The notes: generated from the letters alone by a model not told the origin. Shown: positions 35,889 to 43,874, counted from the first letter of the stretch. The stretch is DNA of 64,000 nt from Actinopolyspora mortivallis DSM 44261 (GCF_000384035.1 NZ_KB913024.1:4169351-4233350); one strand, 5' to 3'. A program made the numbers and translations.

Positions 35889-36341
35889 TCAGGACAGGCA
35901 CGGGGCGAATCCGTAGAACCGTCCCTGTCGGAGGACCAGGTGTTTGGATCCGATCCGCCTGGCGACGACCTCCCCGGAGCGGCGCACGGTGGCCTCCACC
36001 GCCACCACCCAGACACGTCCGTCCGGGCGCAGGCCGTTCACCCGGAACTCGGGGGAGGGGCGCAGGGTCGTCAGCACCGGGTCGAGGGTGATCGTTGTCG
36101 TGTCCGGCACACACATCCCCTCCCGGAAGTCCGGGTGCTGGGTGCGGCGCAGGAACTCCCGCTGGGCGCGGGGCCCCTCACGTGCGGCCGCGTTGTTGGC
36201 CGCGAAGTACTCGGCGGCGGTGCGCGGCGGTGTTCGCGGACCGCGCTGGACGGTGACCGCCGAGCCGGAGCAGAGCAGACAGGCGAGCAGCACGGCGGCC
36301 AGCGCCCCACGGGCCCACGTTCTCCCCGTGGGAGGAGTCAG
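35889..36341 (-). CDS. Exported small lipoprotein-like protein, start uncertain
   Basis: About 150 residues. The hydrophobic N-terminus LAAVLLACLLCSG carries a lipobox-like LLAC; the mature domain is beta-rich and ends GRFYGFAPCLS. The start is unclear. The coordinates given use a CTG overlapping the dusB stop (CTGA). TTG at 36404 or GTG at 36293 are other options. Located directly downstream of dusB on the same strand. Function unknown. Confidence 0.5.
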   Translation of the reverse strand: MTPPTGRTWARGALAAVLLACLLCSGSAVTVQRGPRTPPRTAAEYFAANNAAAREGPRAQREFLRRTQHPDFREGMCVPDTTTITLDPVLTTLRPSPEFRVNGLRPDGRVWVVAVEATVRRSGEVVARRIGSKHLVLRQGRFYGFAPCLS

Positions 36342-37483
36342 CCGCCGCTGTGGTCCAGTTCGGCCCCTTCGGGGATCGAGACGTCCTCCGGGTCGTCCAG
36401 CCAACCTTCCGGCAACACCACCTTGCCCGGTGAACCCTGCCTGCCCCGCGGGCCCTCCGCGTCGGCGGGGAACGGAACGGTCGGGTCCAGTTCCCCCAAC
36501 AGTCCGTCGAGTTCGTCCAGCGTGGACACCACCCCGAGGCGCCTCCGCAACTCCGAACCGACCGGGAAACCCATGAAGTACCACGACATGTGCTTGCGCA
36601 GGTCGCGCAGCGCCCGCTGCTCGCCCATCTCCTCGGCGAGCAGGCAGGCGTGGCGGTACACGATCCGGCAGATCTCGCCGAGACGAGGAGGCTCCGGGAC
36701 GGGCTCCCCCCGGAGGGCGGCGTGGAGCTCGCGGAACAGCCAGGGACGTCCCAGGCAGCCCCTGCCGACGACCACCCCGTCACAACCGGTGTGGGCCATC
36801 ATCCTCAGCGCGTCCTCCGAGCTGAAGATGTCGCCGTTGCCGAGAACGGGGATGCCGCGCACGGTCTCCTTCAGCCGGGCGATCTGGTCCCAGTCGGCCG
36901 TGCCGGAGTAGCGCTGTGCCGCGGTGCGCCCGTGCAGCGCCACCGCTGCGGCTCCCATGTCCTCGGCGATGCGACCCGCGTCCAGATGGGTGATGTGGTC
37001 CTCGTCGATGCCGACGCGGAACTTCGCCGTCACCGGCACTCCCGCCGGTTCGGCGGCCTTCACCGCGGCGGAGATGATCTCTCCGAAGAGCCTGCGCTTG
37101 TACGGAAGCGCGGCACCCCCGCCCTTGCGGGTGACCTTGGCGACCGGGCAGCCCCAGTTGGTGTCGATGTGGTCCGCCCAACCCTCGCCGACGATGATCC
37201 GGACCGCTTCGGCCATGGTGGCCGGGTCCACGCCGTAGAGCTGCATCGAACGCGGGTGCTCACCCTCGTCGAAGGCCATCATGCGCAGGGTCTTCTCGTT
37301 GCGTTCGACGACCGCGCGGGCGGTGATCATCTCGCAGACGTAGATCGAGTCGCGGCTTCCGTACTCCCGGCAGAGTTTGCGGAAGGCCACGTTGGTGATC
37401 CCTGCCATCGGGGCGAGCACCACCGGCGGATCGACTCGATAGGGGCCGATCCGCAGTGGCGCGGTGGCGGACGCGAGCGTCAT
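36338..37483 (-). CDS. dusB: tRNA-dihydrouridine synthase
   Basis: A 381-residue FMN enzyme that reduces uridines in tRNA D-loops. The TIM barrel has ANWGCPVAKVTRKGGG-like catalytic region (NTNWGCPVAKV), the FMN-binding MAGITN and RVGIDEDH segments, and HGRTAAQRYSG. The C-terminal helical tRNA-binding domain ends in a non-conserved acidic tail. Equivalent to Rv0823c. Confidence 0.92.
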   Translation of the reverse strand: MTLASATAPLRIGPYRVDPPVVLAPMAGITNVAFRKLCREYGSRDSIYVCEMITARAVVERNEKTLRMMAFDEGEHPRSMQLYGVDPATMAEAVRIIVGEGWADHIDTNWGCPVAKVTRKGGGAALPYKRRLFGEIISAAVKAAEPAGVPVTAKFRVGIDEDHITHLDAGRIAEDMGAAAVALHGRTAAQRYSGTADWDQIARLKETVRGIPVLGNGDIFSSEDALRMMAHTGCDGVVVGRGCLGRPWLFRELHAALRGEPVPEPPRLGEICRIVYRHACLLAEEMGEQRALRDLRKHMSWYFMGFPVGSELRRRLGVVSTLDELDGLLGELDPTVPFPADAEGPRGRQGSPGKVVLPEGWLDDPEDVSIPEGAELDHSGG

Positions 37484-37575
37484 GTCTCCATTATCGGTGC
37501 CGCTCGTGCGTGGGTGGCACCGGGAGGTGGGCGACCGGGGCCGCCTCGTTCCGGCCCCTGTCCGGTGGTTCGGGT

Positions 37576-38142
37576 TCAGAACACCACGTTCAGGCAGGCC
37601 AGCCTCTTTCCGGCCTCGCCGGCGACTCCCGGTGCGGTGCGGGTGTGGTGCTGGTGGATCACCACCGAGGCGGAGCCGGCGCGCTCCAGGTCCCAGTCGC
37701 CGAACGCACCGGTGAGGGCGTTTCCGGAGCCGTCGGTGCGGAAGTCCAGCCAGACCTCGTTGCGCGGGTTCGCGTACTCGGGGTCGCCGGAGACCCCCTC
37801 GGGGGCGGGACGCTGCTGGAAGTGCGGTCCCGCGGCGGAGCCGGTACGACCGCAGGGGCTGGTGTGCACGTGCGCCCCGTACTCCCGGTCGGGCAGCAGC
37901 CCGCGCAGACTCATCAGCACCGTCCTCCCCGCTCCGGGAGTCTCGTGGGCGAGCAGCCGCGCGCCGGCCCCGACGGGCACCTTCTCGGGGGAGTAGGTGA
38001 CGGCCGTGGCCCCTTCCGTGTAGGACTCGAACACCCCGCGCGCCACCGTGGGGTCGTCGCTGCCGGAGGTACGCGCGGCGGCGGGAGCGGCCAGGGACAG
38101 GACGGCGAGCGCGGCCGCGCTCGTGATCGCGAAACGTCGCAT
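37576..38142 (-). CDS. Cu/Zn superoxide dismutase-like secreted protein
   Basis: A 188-residue protein with a signal peptide (about 1-23, AAALAVLSLAAPAAA). The SOD_Cu-like domain shows GAHVHTSPCG with metal-ligand His, GPHFQ, the NEVWLDFRTDGSG electrostatic loop region, a VVIHQHH segment and C-terminal Cys in RLACLNV. It may be enzymatically active or a non-enzymatic relative, because not every ligand can be placed. Exported. Confidence 0.8.
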   Translation of the reverse strand: MRRFAITSAAALAVLSLAAPAAARTSGSDDPTVARGVFESYTEGATAVTYSPEKVPVGAGARLLAHETPGAGRTVLMSLRGLLPDREYGAHVHTSPCGRTGSAAGPHFQQRPAPEGVSGDPEYANPRNEVWLDFRTDGSGNALTGAFGDWDLERAGSASVVIHQHHTRTAPGVAGEAGKRLACLNVVF

Positions 38143-38271
38143 ACCCCGATCTCTACCCGATGATCTCCCCGCAGGCGGGGTTTTTCCCCGGATGGAGTGA
38201 GCCGCGGGTGTCGCCGGTGGTGTGAGCAGAATCCCCCGCGCCGACTGCGGCGGAGATCCGCGACGGCGAGC

Positions 38272-38277
38272 TAGGTT
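38272..38277 (+). promoter_or_regulatory. Leaderless -10 box of the EamA exporter gene
   Basis: TAGGTT lies 6 nt before the GTG at 38284. Confidence 0.5.
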
Positions 38278-38283
38278 GACCGG

Positions 38284-39243
38284 GTGACTGATTCGGGGCG
38301 TGATCGGACCTGGTTGGTCGCGGTCGCCACCGCCATGTGGGGGACCGACGCGCTGTGGCGCATGCCGCTGGCCACCAGTCTGCCGACCACCACTGTGGTG
38401 CTGTGCGAACACCTGATCGTGACCCTGCTGCTGGCTCCGCTGCTGCCGCGTGCCTGGCGGGCGTTCCGCTCGTGCGCGGGGCACGAACGCGTCGCCGTGC
38501 TCGTGGTGGGGGCCGGGACCTCCGCGCTGGCCACCCTGATGTTCACCGCGGCGTTCTCCTACGGGGATCCGGTCACTCCCGTGGTGTTGCAGAAACTACA
38601 GCCCGTTTTCGCCGCGCTGGCCTCGTTCCTGCTGCTGCGGGAACGACCGCGTGCCGGTTACCCGGTCCTGGCCGTCCCCGCCGTGGTGGGGGCGTGGATG
38701 TTGGCCTTCCCGGACCCGTTCCAGGTGGGTGTTTCCCGCGTGATGCCCGCCGTGCTGGCGCTCGGGGCCGCCGGGCTCTGGGCGGCCGGGACCGTGCTGG
38801 GCAGGCTGCTCAGCAGGAGGCTGAGTGCCATGGAGGTGACCACCCTGCGGTACTCGGTGGGGCTGCCCACGGCGGCGCTGGTGGTGTTCTTCCGGGACGG
38901 TTCCCCGCTCGACGGGCCGGCGAACCTGGGCTCCGCCCTGGCGGTGGGGTTGGACAGTCTCGGAGGGTTGCTGCTGCTCGCGCTGGTTCCCGGGCTGCTG
39001 GCGCTGAGCCTGTACTACCTGGGGATGCGGACCACGGCGGCCGCGCGGGCCACCATCGCCGAACTCTCCTTCCCGGCCACGGCCGCCGTGGTGGGGGTGT
39101 GGGTGCTCGGAGAGCCCCTGACCGTCACCCAGTGGGGCGGGTTCGTCCTGGTGGTGGCCATGGTCACCCTCCTCGGCTGGAACGAGCGGGTCGGTACCCG
39201 CAGGCTCGTCGGTATCACCGAAGCGGTGCCGGTGCGTGGCTGA
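38284..39243 (+). CDS. EamA/DMT-family exporter
   Basis: A 319-residue membrane protein with ten predicted transmembrane segments in two EamA repeats (about 10-140 and 155-305). The repeat hallmarks are VVLQKLQPVFAALASFLLL and ATIAELSFPATAAVVGVWVLGE. Drug/metabolite transporter superfamily, substrate unknown. Located directly upstream of the tRNA-Lys island. Probably leaderless. Confidence 0.82.
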   Translation: MTDSGRDRTWLVAVATAMWGTDALWRMPLATSLPTTTVVLCEHLIVTLLLAPLLPRAWRAFRSCAGHERVAVLVVGAGTSALATLMFTAAFSYGDPVTPVVLQKLQPVFAALASFLLLRERPRAGYPVLAVPAVVGAWMLAFPDPFQVGVSRVMPAVLALGAAGLWAAGTVLGRLLSRRLSAMEVTTLRYSVGLPTAALVVFFRDGSPLDGPANLGSALAVGLDSLGGLLLLALVPGLLALSLYYLGMRTTAAARATIAELSFPATAAVVGVWVLGEPLTVTQWGGFVLVVAMVTLLGWNERVGTRRLVGITEAVPVRG

Positions 39244-39315
39244 GTCGCCGCCGGGCGGGCTGCTACCCTCCCGGCGGCGCACGTGATCGGAACGAGGTTG
39301 TAGGCTGTAGCGCGC

Positions 39316-39388
39316 GGGCCGTTAGCTCAATGGGCAGAGCAGTGGACTTTTAATCCACGGGTTCAGGGTTCGAGTCCCTGGCGGCCCA
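39316..39388 (+). tRNA. tRNA-Lys(TTT)
   Basis: A 73-nt cloverleaf. Acceptor GGGCCGT pairs with GCGGCCC, D-arm AGCTCAATGGGCAGAGC, anticodon arm GTGGA-CTTTTAA-TCCAC with anticodon TTT, T-arm CAGGGTTCGAGTCCCTG, discriminator A. Its 3' half serves as attachment site for the island that follows. Confidence 0.97.
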
Positions 39389-39864
39389 CCCAGTGACCAG
39401 CGAATTCCGTGCTTGGTCGGAGAATCCGCCAGGGTGTGTGACAACGGTGTGTTCACACCGCTGTTGTCGGTCGTTCCCGTGGACGAGCGCGGCATGACAG
39501 CCGCAGCCTTCTCCGCCGAAGCTTGCGCGACTTCCGGGTACACGCTCGTGTAGGTGTCCGAGGTGAGCGCGATCGAGCTGTGCCCCAAGGTCTCCTGAAC
39601 TTCTTTCATCGGAATGTCGGCCGCGAGCATGATCGACGCCGCTCCGTGCCGGAGATCGTGTAGTCGTACCGGGGGGAGGGCTGCGGAACGGGTGATCCGG
39701 TGGAAAGTCTCGGTCACCTTGGCCGGGTGCAGAGTACGGCCGTTCTCGATGATGAAGACTTTCCCGCTGTCCGTCCAGCCCGGCCCCCAGCTCATACGCT
39801 CGGTGAGTTGGCGAGTGCGGTGCTCGCGCAGCGTTGCCACCGTGCCCGAGTCCAACGGAACCAT
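39322..39864 (-). pseudogene. Truncated tyrosine recombinase (integrase) C-terminus
   Basis: The frame encodes the C-terminal half of an actinobacterial element integrase. It retains HDLRHG (catalytic His and second Arg), LGHSS with conserved His, and the catalytic tyrosine in DTYTSVYP. The first catalytic arginine, the lysine turn and the DNA-binding domain are missing. The reading frame begins inside a CRISPR repeat (the ATG at 39864 is repeat-derived), so the 5' part was lost. The 3' end runs into the tRNA on the opposite strand, the usual place for an integrase next to its attachment site. Confidence 0.85.
39359..39390 (+). other. attL-like site (tRNA-Lys 3' end)
   Basis: The T-arm and acceptor of tRNA-Lys recur exactly (32 bp) at 45046-45077 and nearly exactly at 48243-48280. 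This copy is the functional tRNA and chromosomal left junction. Confidence 0.8.
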
Positions 39865-40007
39865 CCCCGCGCCTGCGGGGAGCACCACTTGTATCCTTTC
39901 GCCACCGACTGGCCGCCCGGTCCATCCCCGCGTCTGCGGGGAGCACCGAAGCTGGTCGGATCGAGGGTTTACAGAAGTCGGTCCATCCCCGCGTCTGCGG
40001 GGAGCAC
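39857..40007 (-). CRISPR. Type I-E-like CRISPR mini-array (3 repeats, 2 spacers)
   Basis: Repeats of 29 bp at 39857-39885, 39918-39946 and 39979-40007 are spaced exactly 61 bp, leaving two 32-bp spacers. The repeat on the minus strand begins GTGCTCCCCGC and ends GGGGATGG, the type I-E (Cse) class. The middle and right repeats are identical; the left one has several substitutions, as expected for the trailer-end repeat, so the array reads leftward. No cas genes are in the window. The left repeat abuts and enters the truncated integrase frame. Confidence 0.92.
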
Positions 40008-40026
40008 CTTGGTGGCCTGCGATTTT

Positions 40027-40058
40027 AACAGTGCTTTCCCGCTGTGGGAATCACTGTT
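40027..40058 (-). terminator. Hairpin downstream of the Imm1-like gene
   Basis: AACAGTG pairs with CACTGTT, with an inner TTCCC/GGGAA stem, between the CRISPR array and the stop of the immunity gene. It lacks a clear U-tract. It may end the toxin operon or be part of the array leader. Confidence 0.45.
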
Positions 40059-40077
40059 GGTTCGGGGCAGGAAGCGG

Positions 40078-40539
40078 TCAGTACCACTGGCCGGGTTGCC
40101 AGGCGATGCTGGTGGGGCGGGCTTTGGTGCGGCAGTATTCGGTGATGGCCTGGCGGGCCTGCTCCAGGGGGATCGAGGCTGAGGCGGGAAACCACAGGTC
40201 GCCCTCGGGGTCGAACAACAAAGCCGGGGTGTCCGCGGTGGCCTGTGGGTTGTGGGAGTCGGCGGCTTCACCGTCGATCGCTTCGGGACGTGCGTCCATG
40301 TGGCTGAGCGCGGCCCAGCCGTTGTCGGCATCGGCGGTGATGCGCAGTCTCGCGTGCGGAAAAGAGGGCCCGCCTTCGTCGCGGAAACTCAGGCACGGCC
40401 GGTCCCACACATAGACCTGCGAGTACCGGGTGCGGAGGACGGCCTCGACGAGCTCGGCGGTTTCCTCGGCGGTGCGGGCATAGTGGAACTCGTGACCGAG
40501 AATGGCAGTGACGACGGTCTGTGTATCGGTGATGGTCAT
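40078..40539 (-). CDS. Imm1-family immunity protein
   Basis: A 153-residue soluble acidic protein that fits the Imm1 immunity family seen next to SCP1.201-like deaminase toxins. Typical segments are the central CLSFRDEGG with GWAALSHMD, ALLFDPEGDLWFPAS, then the C-terminal helix ending QPGQWY. ATG 40539 overlaps the toxin stop as ATGA and has GGAGAGG upstream, so it is co-translated with the toxin. It probably binds and blocks the deaminase active site in the producer. Confidence 0.8.
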   Translation of the reverse strand: MTITDTQTVVTAILGHEFHYARTAEETAELVEAVLRTRYSQVYVWDRPCLSFRDEGGPSFPHARLRITADADNGWAALSHMDARPEAIDGEAADSHNPQATADTPALLFDPEGDLWFPASASIPLEQARQAITEYCRTKARPTSIAWQPGQWY

Positions 40540-41276
40540 GGTGTCGCCTCTCCGCGTATTTCGACAGGACGTGTTTGCCCTGGTTCCCAGACGGCCAGGG
40601 TTGATCCCCGAGGCAGGATGGCTCGTACCGCAGCATGGCAGCCCCACGGGTCAGGACACATGCGATTGTTCAGGACCACGACGCCGTAGGTCTGTCCTGC
40701 TTCTTTCATCCGTTGGGCGTACTTGGTTTCGACGTGCGTGTCCACCACCGGGGACGCGTCTCCTCGGTGTGGGGGATACACACTCGATGTGTCGAGAACA
40801 AGGCGTATGCGGTCGGAGAGTTGGGGGTCACGCCCGCTGGTCAGGATCTGTTCGGTGCCGTCCTGGTCGTAGACCAGCCCGGTGGTTTGCCCGCCGCTGT
40901 AGTCGGGCAGCCGCTCGCGGACCTGGTCGATCCACGAGCGGTCCCGGGACACGTCGGTGGGGACGCGGCCCAGTGTGGAGGGGTGCGGCAGGCTCGGCGG
41001 GGGCTGCTCGCCGCTGATGCCGAGGGTGGCCAGATAGCCCACCAGATGCCCGCGGGTGCTCTCGGACAGCCCCAGGACTTCGTCGACGCGTTCGCGGGCT
41101 CGTTCGAGTAGCGCCACGGCCTGGGCCAGCTCGGCCGAGCTGCTGCCCTGTCCGATCTCGGCCAGGGTGGGCAGGGCGTACTCCCCGAGCCAGGCCCGCA
41201 CCCGGTGCAGCTGTTCGGGAGGCAGCCGCCCGAACATCCCGGCCAGAGTGTTGGCCAGCTCTTCCACCTCGGACAC
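40536..41276 (-). CDS. DddA/SCP1.201-like double-stranded DNA deaminase toxin
   Basis: A 246-residue polymorphic toxin. Residues about 110-246 are a deaminase domain. The zinc motif is HVE at 181-183, with catalytic Glu183, and Cys207 plus Cys213 after LNNRM, in a CPDPWGC loop. The wider Cys spacing is the actinobacterial SCP1.201-like form of the DddA family. The TLAVWEP strand follows. The domain deaminates cytosine in DNA. The N-terminal 90 residues are helical and resemble the small upstream protein, perhaps a delivery or pairing module. GTG 41276 has AAAGGGGG upstream; GTG 41294 would overlap the upstream stop but lacks a ribosome site. Confidence 0.85.
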   Translation of the reverse strand: MSEVEELANTLAGMFGRLPPEQLHRVRAWLGEYALPTLAEIGQGSSSAELAQAVALLERARERVDEVLGLSESTRGHLVGYLATLGISGEQPPPSLPHPSTLGRVPTDVSRDRSWIDQVRERLPDYSGGQTTGLVYDQDGTEQILTSGRDPQLSDRIRLVLDTSSVYPPHRGDASPVVDTHVETKYAQRMKEAGQTYGVVVLNNRMCPDPWGCHAAVRAILPRGSTLAVWEPGQTRPVEIRGEATP

Positions 41277-41290
41277 GGTCGGGCCCCCTT

Positions 41291-41539
41291 TCACAGCACG
41301 GCGGAGAACGCACGCACATGCTCGGCGGCCTGCATCGCTGCCTGCGCGGCCTCACCTGCCTTCTCGGCCGCGAGACCGAACAGATGCAGAGCTTGTTGCA
41401 CGTCCTCGTTCGTGCTGGTCCCAGCGACCTGGTGTAACTGTCCCCGCAGCTCCTCCAACGTGGTCCGCACGGCCTGGAGTTCACCGGCGGGTGTGGTGTC
41501 GATGATCTGCTGTAACCGGCCGCGAATCTCTTCCAGCAT
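41291..41539 (-). CDS. Small helical partner protein upstream of the deaminase toxin
   Basis: An 82-residue protein predicted to be nearly all helix with heptad-like hydrophobics. Its sequence style (GTSTNEDVQQALHLFGLAAE) resembles the N-terminal helical region of the adjacent toxin. Such proteins may act as chaperone, secretion partner or pre-toxin pairing helix, as WXG100-like proteins do for other toxins; no WXG motif is present. ATG 41539 has AGGAG seven bases upstream. It ends close to or overlapping the toxin start. Confidence 0.7.
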   Translation of the reverse strand: MLEEIRGRLQQIIDTTPAGELQAVRTTLEELRGQLHQVAGTSTNEDVQQALHLFGLAAEKAGEAAQAAMQAAEHVRAFSAVL

Positions 41540-41570
41540 CACTGGTCTCCTCTCAGCGTGGGAGGACAGT

Positions 41571-41590
41571 CAGACCGCCTTCGCGGTCTG
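41571..41590 (-). terminator. Hairpin separating two island operons
   Basis: CAGACCG pairs with CGGTCTG (7 bp, 6-nt loop) between the small membrane-protein gene and the toxin operon. Confidence 0.4.
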
Positions 41591-41609
41591 CCACGGATGG
41601 ATGCCCGGC

Positions 41610-41676
41610 CGATGCCGTCGGGGGCAGGCACCGGCCGGGCCGAACGACCCCGATGCCGGGTGGAGGCAGGCACCGG
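41610..41676. repeat. Imperfect direct repeat
   Basis: Two copies of a unit with CGATGCCG and GGCAGGCACCGG boxes (41610-41634 and 41651-41676, period 41). It lies in the intergenic space upstream of the toxin operon and may hold regulatory sites. Confidence 0.5.
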
Positions 41677-41686
41677 GCCGTGGTCT

Positions 41687-42058
41687 CTACAGGGCGCGCA
41701 GCCGCGCCAGCACGCGGGCCAACAGCGCCCGGTCCGGGGACAGGGACAGATCTGGGCTAGGCTCTGTGTGCCGACCCGGTAGGGTGCTGCTACCGGGGCG
41801 GCGTTTGGCCACCGCGGACAGCGGCAGGGTGCCGCGCCAGTGCGACCACCGGCCCCGGCCGAGCGCGGGAAGCTCTCCGGTCGCCGCCGCGTCCTCGGAC
41901 CTCTCCACCTGCTCCCGCAGCTGCTGAACGGTCAACGCTCCCGGCCCCGCCCCCGCGTGCCGAGGCCTGCGCTCCGAGCGGGGCGCCCACACGCCCAGGG
42001 CCACGGTGGTCACGGCCAGGACCAGGGCCAGCACCAGCGCGGGGAACGCCTCAGGCAT
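41687..42058 (-). CDS. Small membrane-anchored island protein
   Basis: A 123-residue protein: one N-terminal hydrophobic segment (about 5-24, FPALVLALVLAVTTVALGVW) followed by an Arg/Pro-rich hydrophilic tail of about 100 residues. ATG 42058 follows GAGGACACCG and overlaps the preceding small gene by 8 nt, so it belongs to the 42484-41687 operon. No family is recognised. Membrane anchoring would suit a role in transfer or toxin export, but this is speculation. Confidence 0.65.
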   Translation of the reverse strand: MPEAFPALVLALVLAVTTVALGVWAPRSERRPRHAGAGPGALTVQQLREQVERSEDAAATGELPALGRGRWSHWRGTLPLSAVAKRRPGSSTLPGRHTEPSPDLSLSPDRALLARVLARLRAL

Positions 42059-42278
42059 CGGTGTCCTCCCCCGCCAGCAAGCGCGGCCCCCGAGAGGGAG
42101 CCCAGGCAGAGTATTCCCGCAGCTCAACGGCTAGGCTCTCCAACCGCTCGGCCGTTCCTCGAAGCTGTTCAGCAGTGGCTCTCTGTGTAGCCAGGTCGTA
42201 GGACAACGCGTGCAGATTGGTGCGCAAATAGGTCACCCGGAGGCCGAGTTCGACGTTCGGCGGAGTCCTCGGATTCAC
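42051..42278 (-). CDS. Small coiled-coil island protein
   Basis: A 75-residue protein with a probable coiled coil (about 12-57, RTNLHALSYDLATQRATAEQ and following heptads). GTG start 42278 with GGAGGTGG just upstream. It overlaps the flanking genes by 4 and 8 nt, so the three are translationally coupled. Function unknown. Confidence 0.65.
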   Translation of the reverse strand: MNPRTPPNVELGLRVTYLRTNLHALSYDLATQRATAEQLRGTAERLESLAVELREYSAWAPSRGPRLLAGEDTDA

Positions 42279-42484
42279 TGCCCCACCTCCCGAAGCGCGG
42301 CATCCAGCACGTCCCGCAGCTTCCGGGCCTGCTCAACCGTCCACCGTGTCCGGTGGAACACCGTGGGCGTATCAATCCGGAGATTGTCACCGGACCGGCG
42401 CAGTACGAACGATTCCCGCCCACCGGACTCCACGGTCGTACAGCGCACCTGAACACGTCCGGTTTCGGTTGATCTCGTGACCAT
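42275..42484 (-). CDS. Small hypothetical island protein
   Basis: A 69-residue protein with an antiparallel beta segment and a C-terminal helix (RTRWTVEQARKLRDVLDAAL). It starts the three-gene coupled set and overlaps the next gene by 4 nt (GTGA). No family is recognised. It could be a small DNA- or protein-binding regulator. Confidence 0.6.
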   Translation of the reverse strand: MVTRSTETGRVQVRCTTVESGGRESFVLRRSGDNLRIDTPTVFHRTRWTVEQARKLRDVLDAALREVGQ

Positions 42485-42574
42485 GCCCGAAGCGTGGCGT
42501 AGTCAAACGCGAGCGCGGGGTATTCATTCGCGTGCCCCGTGGAGAGGGACAGACTGTACCCCTCGCGTAGTGGG

Positions 42575-43795
42575 TTAGACGGTCAAGCCGAGTCGGTGTG
42601 CCAGGCCGCGTGCTTCCGGTTGCACCATGCGCCCGCCCGATGTGACCAACTCCCCCGCGATGCCGCGGGACAACGGGTGGCAGCGCATGGACTCTTCACT
42701 GATGTTGGTGGCGCGCTGCAATACGTGCAAGGTCGCTGTGTGCTCCCTGCGCTGGTGGTAGGCCCGTGCCGTTTCCAGCCACAGCCGTGCGCGCCGATCG
42801 ACCGAGGGCACGTGGTCCGGATTGATCTGCTCGGCCATATCAATGGCTCGGCCCGACTTACGCAGGTCGACGTGTACCGACACTCCGGTCGCGTCCGTGT
42901 TGGCGCGGCCGAACAGCGTCCACGGGTGCGCATAGTCGGCCGGAAGCCGGTTAGCCATCTCGTTTGCCTGGTCGAGATGGCGCAGCGCGTCGCCTTCGCG
43001 GCCGAGCCGGGCCGCGGTGATCGCGGCGTGCAATCGGCACGAACCCCACAGCGCTCGCGTGCCGTCGCCGGAGGTGTTCAGGTGCGGGGCGAGCAGCTCG
43101 GCCGCATCGGTGGCCAGGCGCAGTGCGTCCTCTTCACGGCCGGTCGAACGCCACACGTTGCCCAGCACCCACGCGGCACCGGCCAACGCGTCGGGATCGT
43201 CGGCCTGCTCGGCTGCGGCCATACACCGATCCGCTGCCAACCACAGCAGCGCTGGATCAGCTACCCACGCCAGGACCTGCTCGGCCAGTGCGTAGGCCGC
43301 TGACAAGGCCGCGTGTGTTTGCCTGCGCTGGTCACCGTCGAGCACTCGCGTGGCGTGGCGAGCCTCCCGGATGATCTGCGGCAGTACCGCGCCGACCGAG
43401 GCTCGTGGAGTCGGGGAAGTGTGCCATAGATGCCAAGCGTCCGCGGTTCGTTGGTGCAGCGTCTCAGAATCCGGCACCCGTTCCGCCGAGACGCTGAGCA
43501 TGGTCTCTTCGATGGCTTCACGCATCGCGGGCACGGCTTCGTGCGTTGCCCGGCCGGTCGCTCCCATCGGTGGCTTGTCGCCGGTCAACTCGGCGAGATC
43601 CCGCACACCGAGCGCGTCGGCCAGCTGCACGAGTTTTTCCCAACGTGGTGGGTGTAGCCGACCCTTTTCGACGGCTTTCAGCCATTCCCCGGAACGCCCC
43701 ACCAAACCGGCCAACACCGGGCGCGACTTGCCTTGCCGCTCCCGGATGATCTGAATCCGTTCCCCGATCGTTTTGTCTGCGAACTCATCGGCCAC
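42575..43795 (-). CDS. HTH regulator with TPR-like C-terminal region
   Basis: A 406-residue protein: an N-terminal XRE-type HTH (about 5-70, TIGERIQIIRERQGKSRP, GEWLKAVEKGRLHPPRWEKL) followed by about 300 residues of helical repeats, an arrangement common in regulators of actinobacterial mobile elements. It is divergent from the DUF2637 pseudogene only by orientation on the island; both read leftward. The start at 43795 (AGAGGG upstream) is preferred over TTG 43852. Three TTCGCGAA-type repeats lie upstream and may be its operators. Confidence 0.75.
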   Translation of the reverse strand: MADEFADKTIGERIQIIRERQGKSRPVLAGLVGRSGEWLKAVEKGRLHPPRWEKLVQLADALGVRDLAELTGDKPPMGATGRATHEAVPAMREAIEETMLSVSAERVPDSETLHQRTADAWHLWHTSPTPRASVGAVLPQIIREARHATRVLDGDQRRQTHAALSAAYALAEQVLAWVADPALLWLAADRCMAAAEQADDPDALAGAAWVLGNVWRSTGREEDALRLATDAAELLAPHLNTSGDGTRALWGSCRLHAAITAARLGREGDALRHLDQANEMANRLPADYAHPWTLFGRANTDATGVSVHVDLRKSGRAIDMAEQINPDHVPSVDRRARLWLETARAYHQRREHTATLHVLQRATNISEESMRCHPLSRGIAGELVTSGGRMVQPEARGLAHRLGLTV

Positions 43796-43804
43796 ACGGA
43801 CCAC

Positions 43805-43874
43805 CCTCTTCGCGGAAGTCGCCCTCTTCGCGAAGGTTTTGCCCCCGGTCAAGGGCCGGGGGTTCGCGAAGAGG
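43805..43874. promoter_or_regulatory. Triple CCTCTTCGCG(G)AA repeat region with hairpin
   Basis: Direct copies at 43805-43817 and 43823-43834 and an inverted copy at 43863-43874 surround a CCCCCGG/CCGGGGG hairpin (43842-43862). They sit in the 5' region of the HTH-TPR gene and could be operators for autoregulation. Confidence 0.65.
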
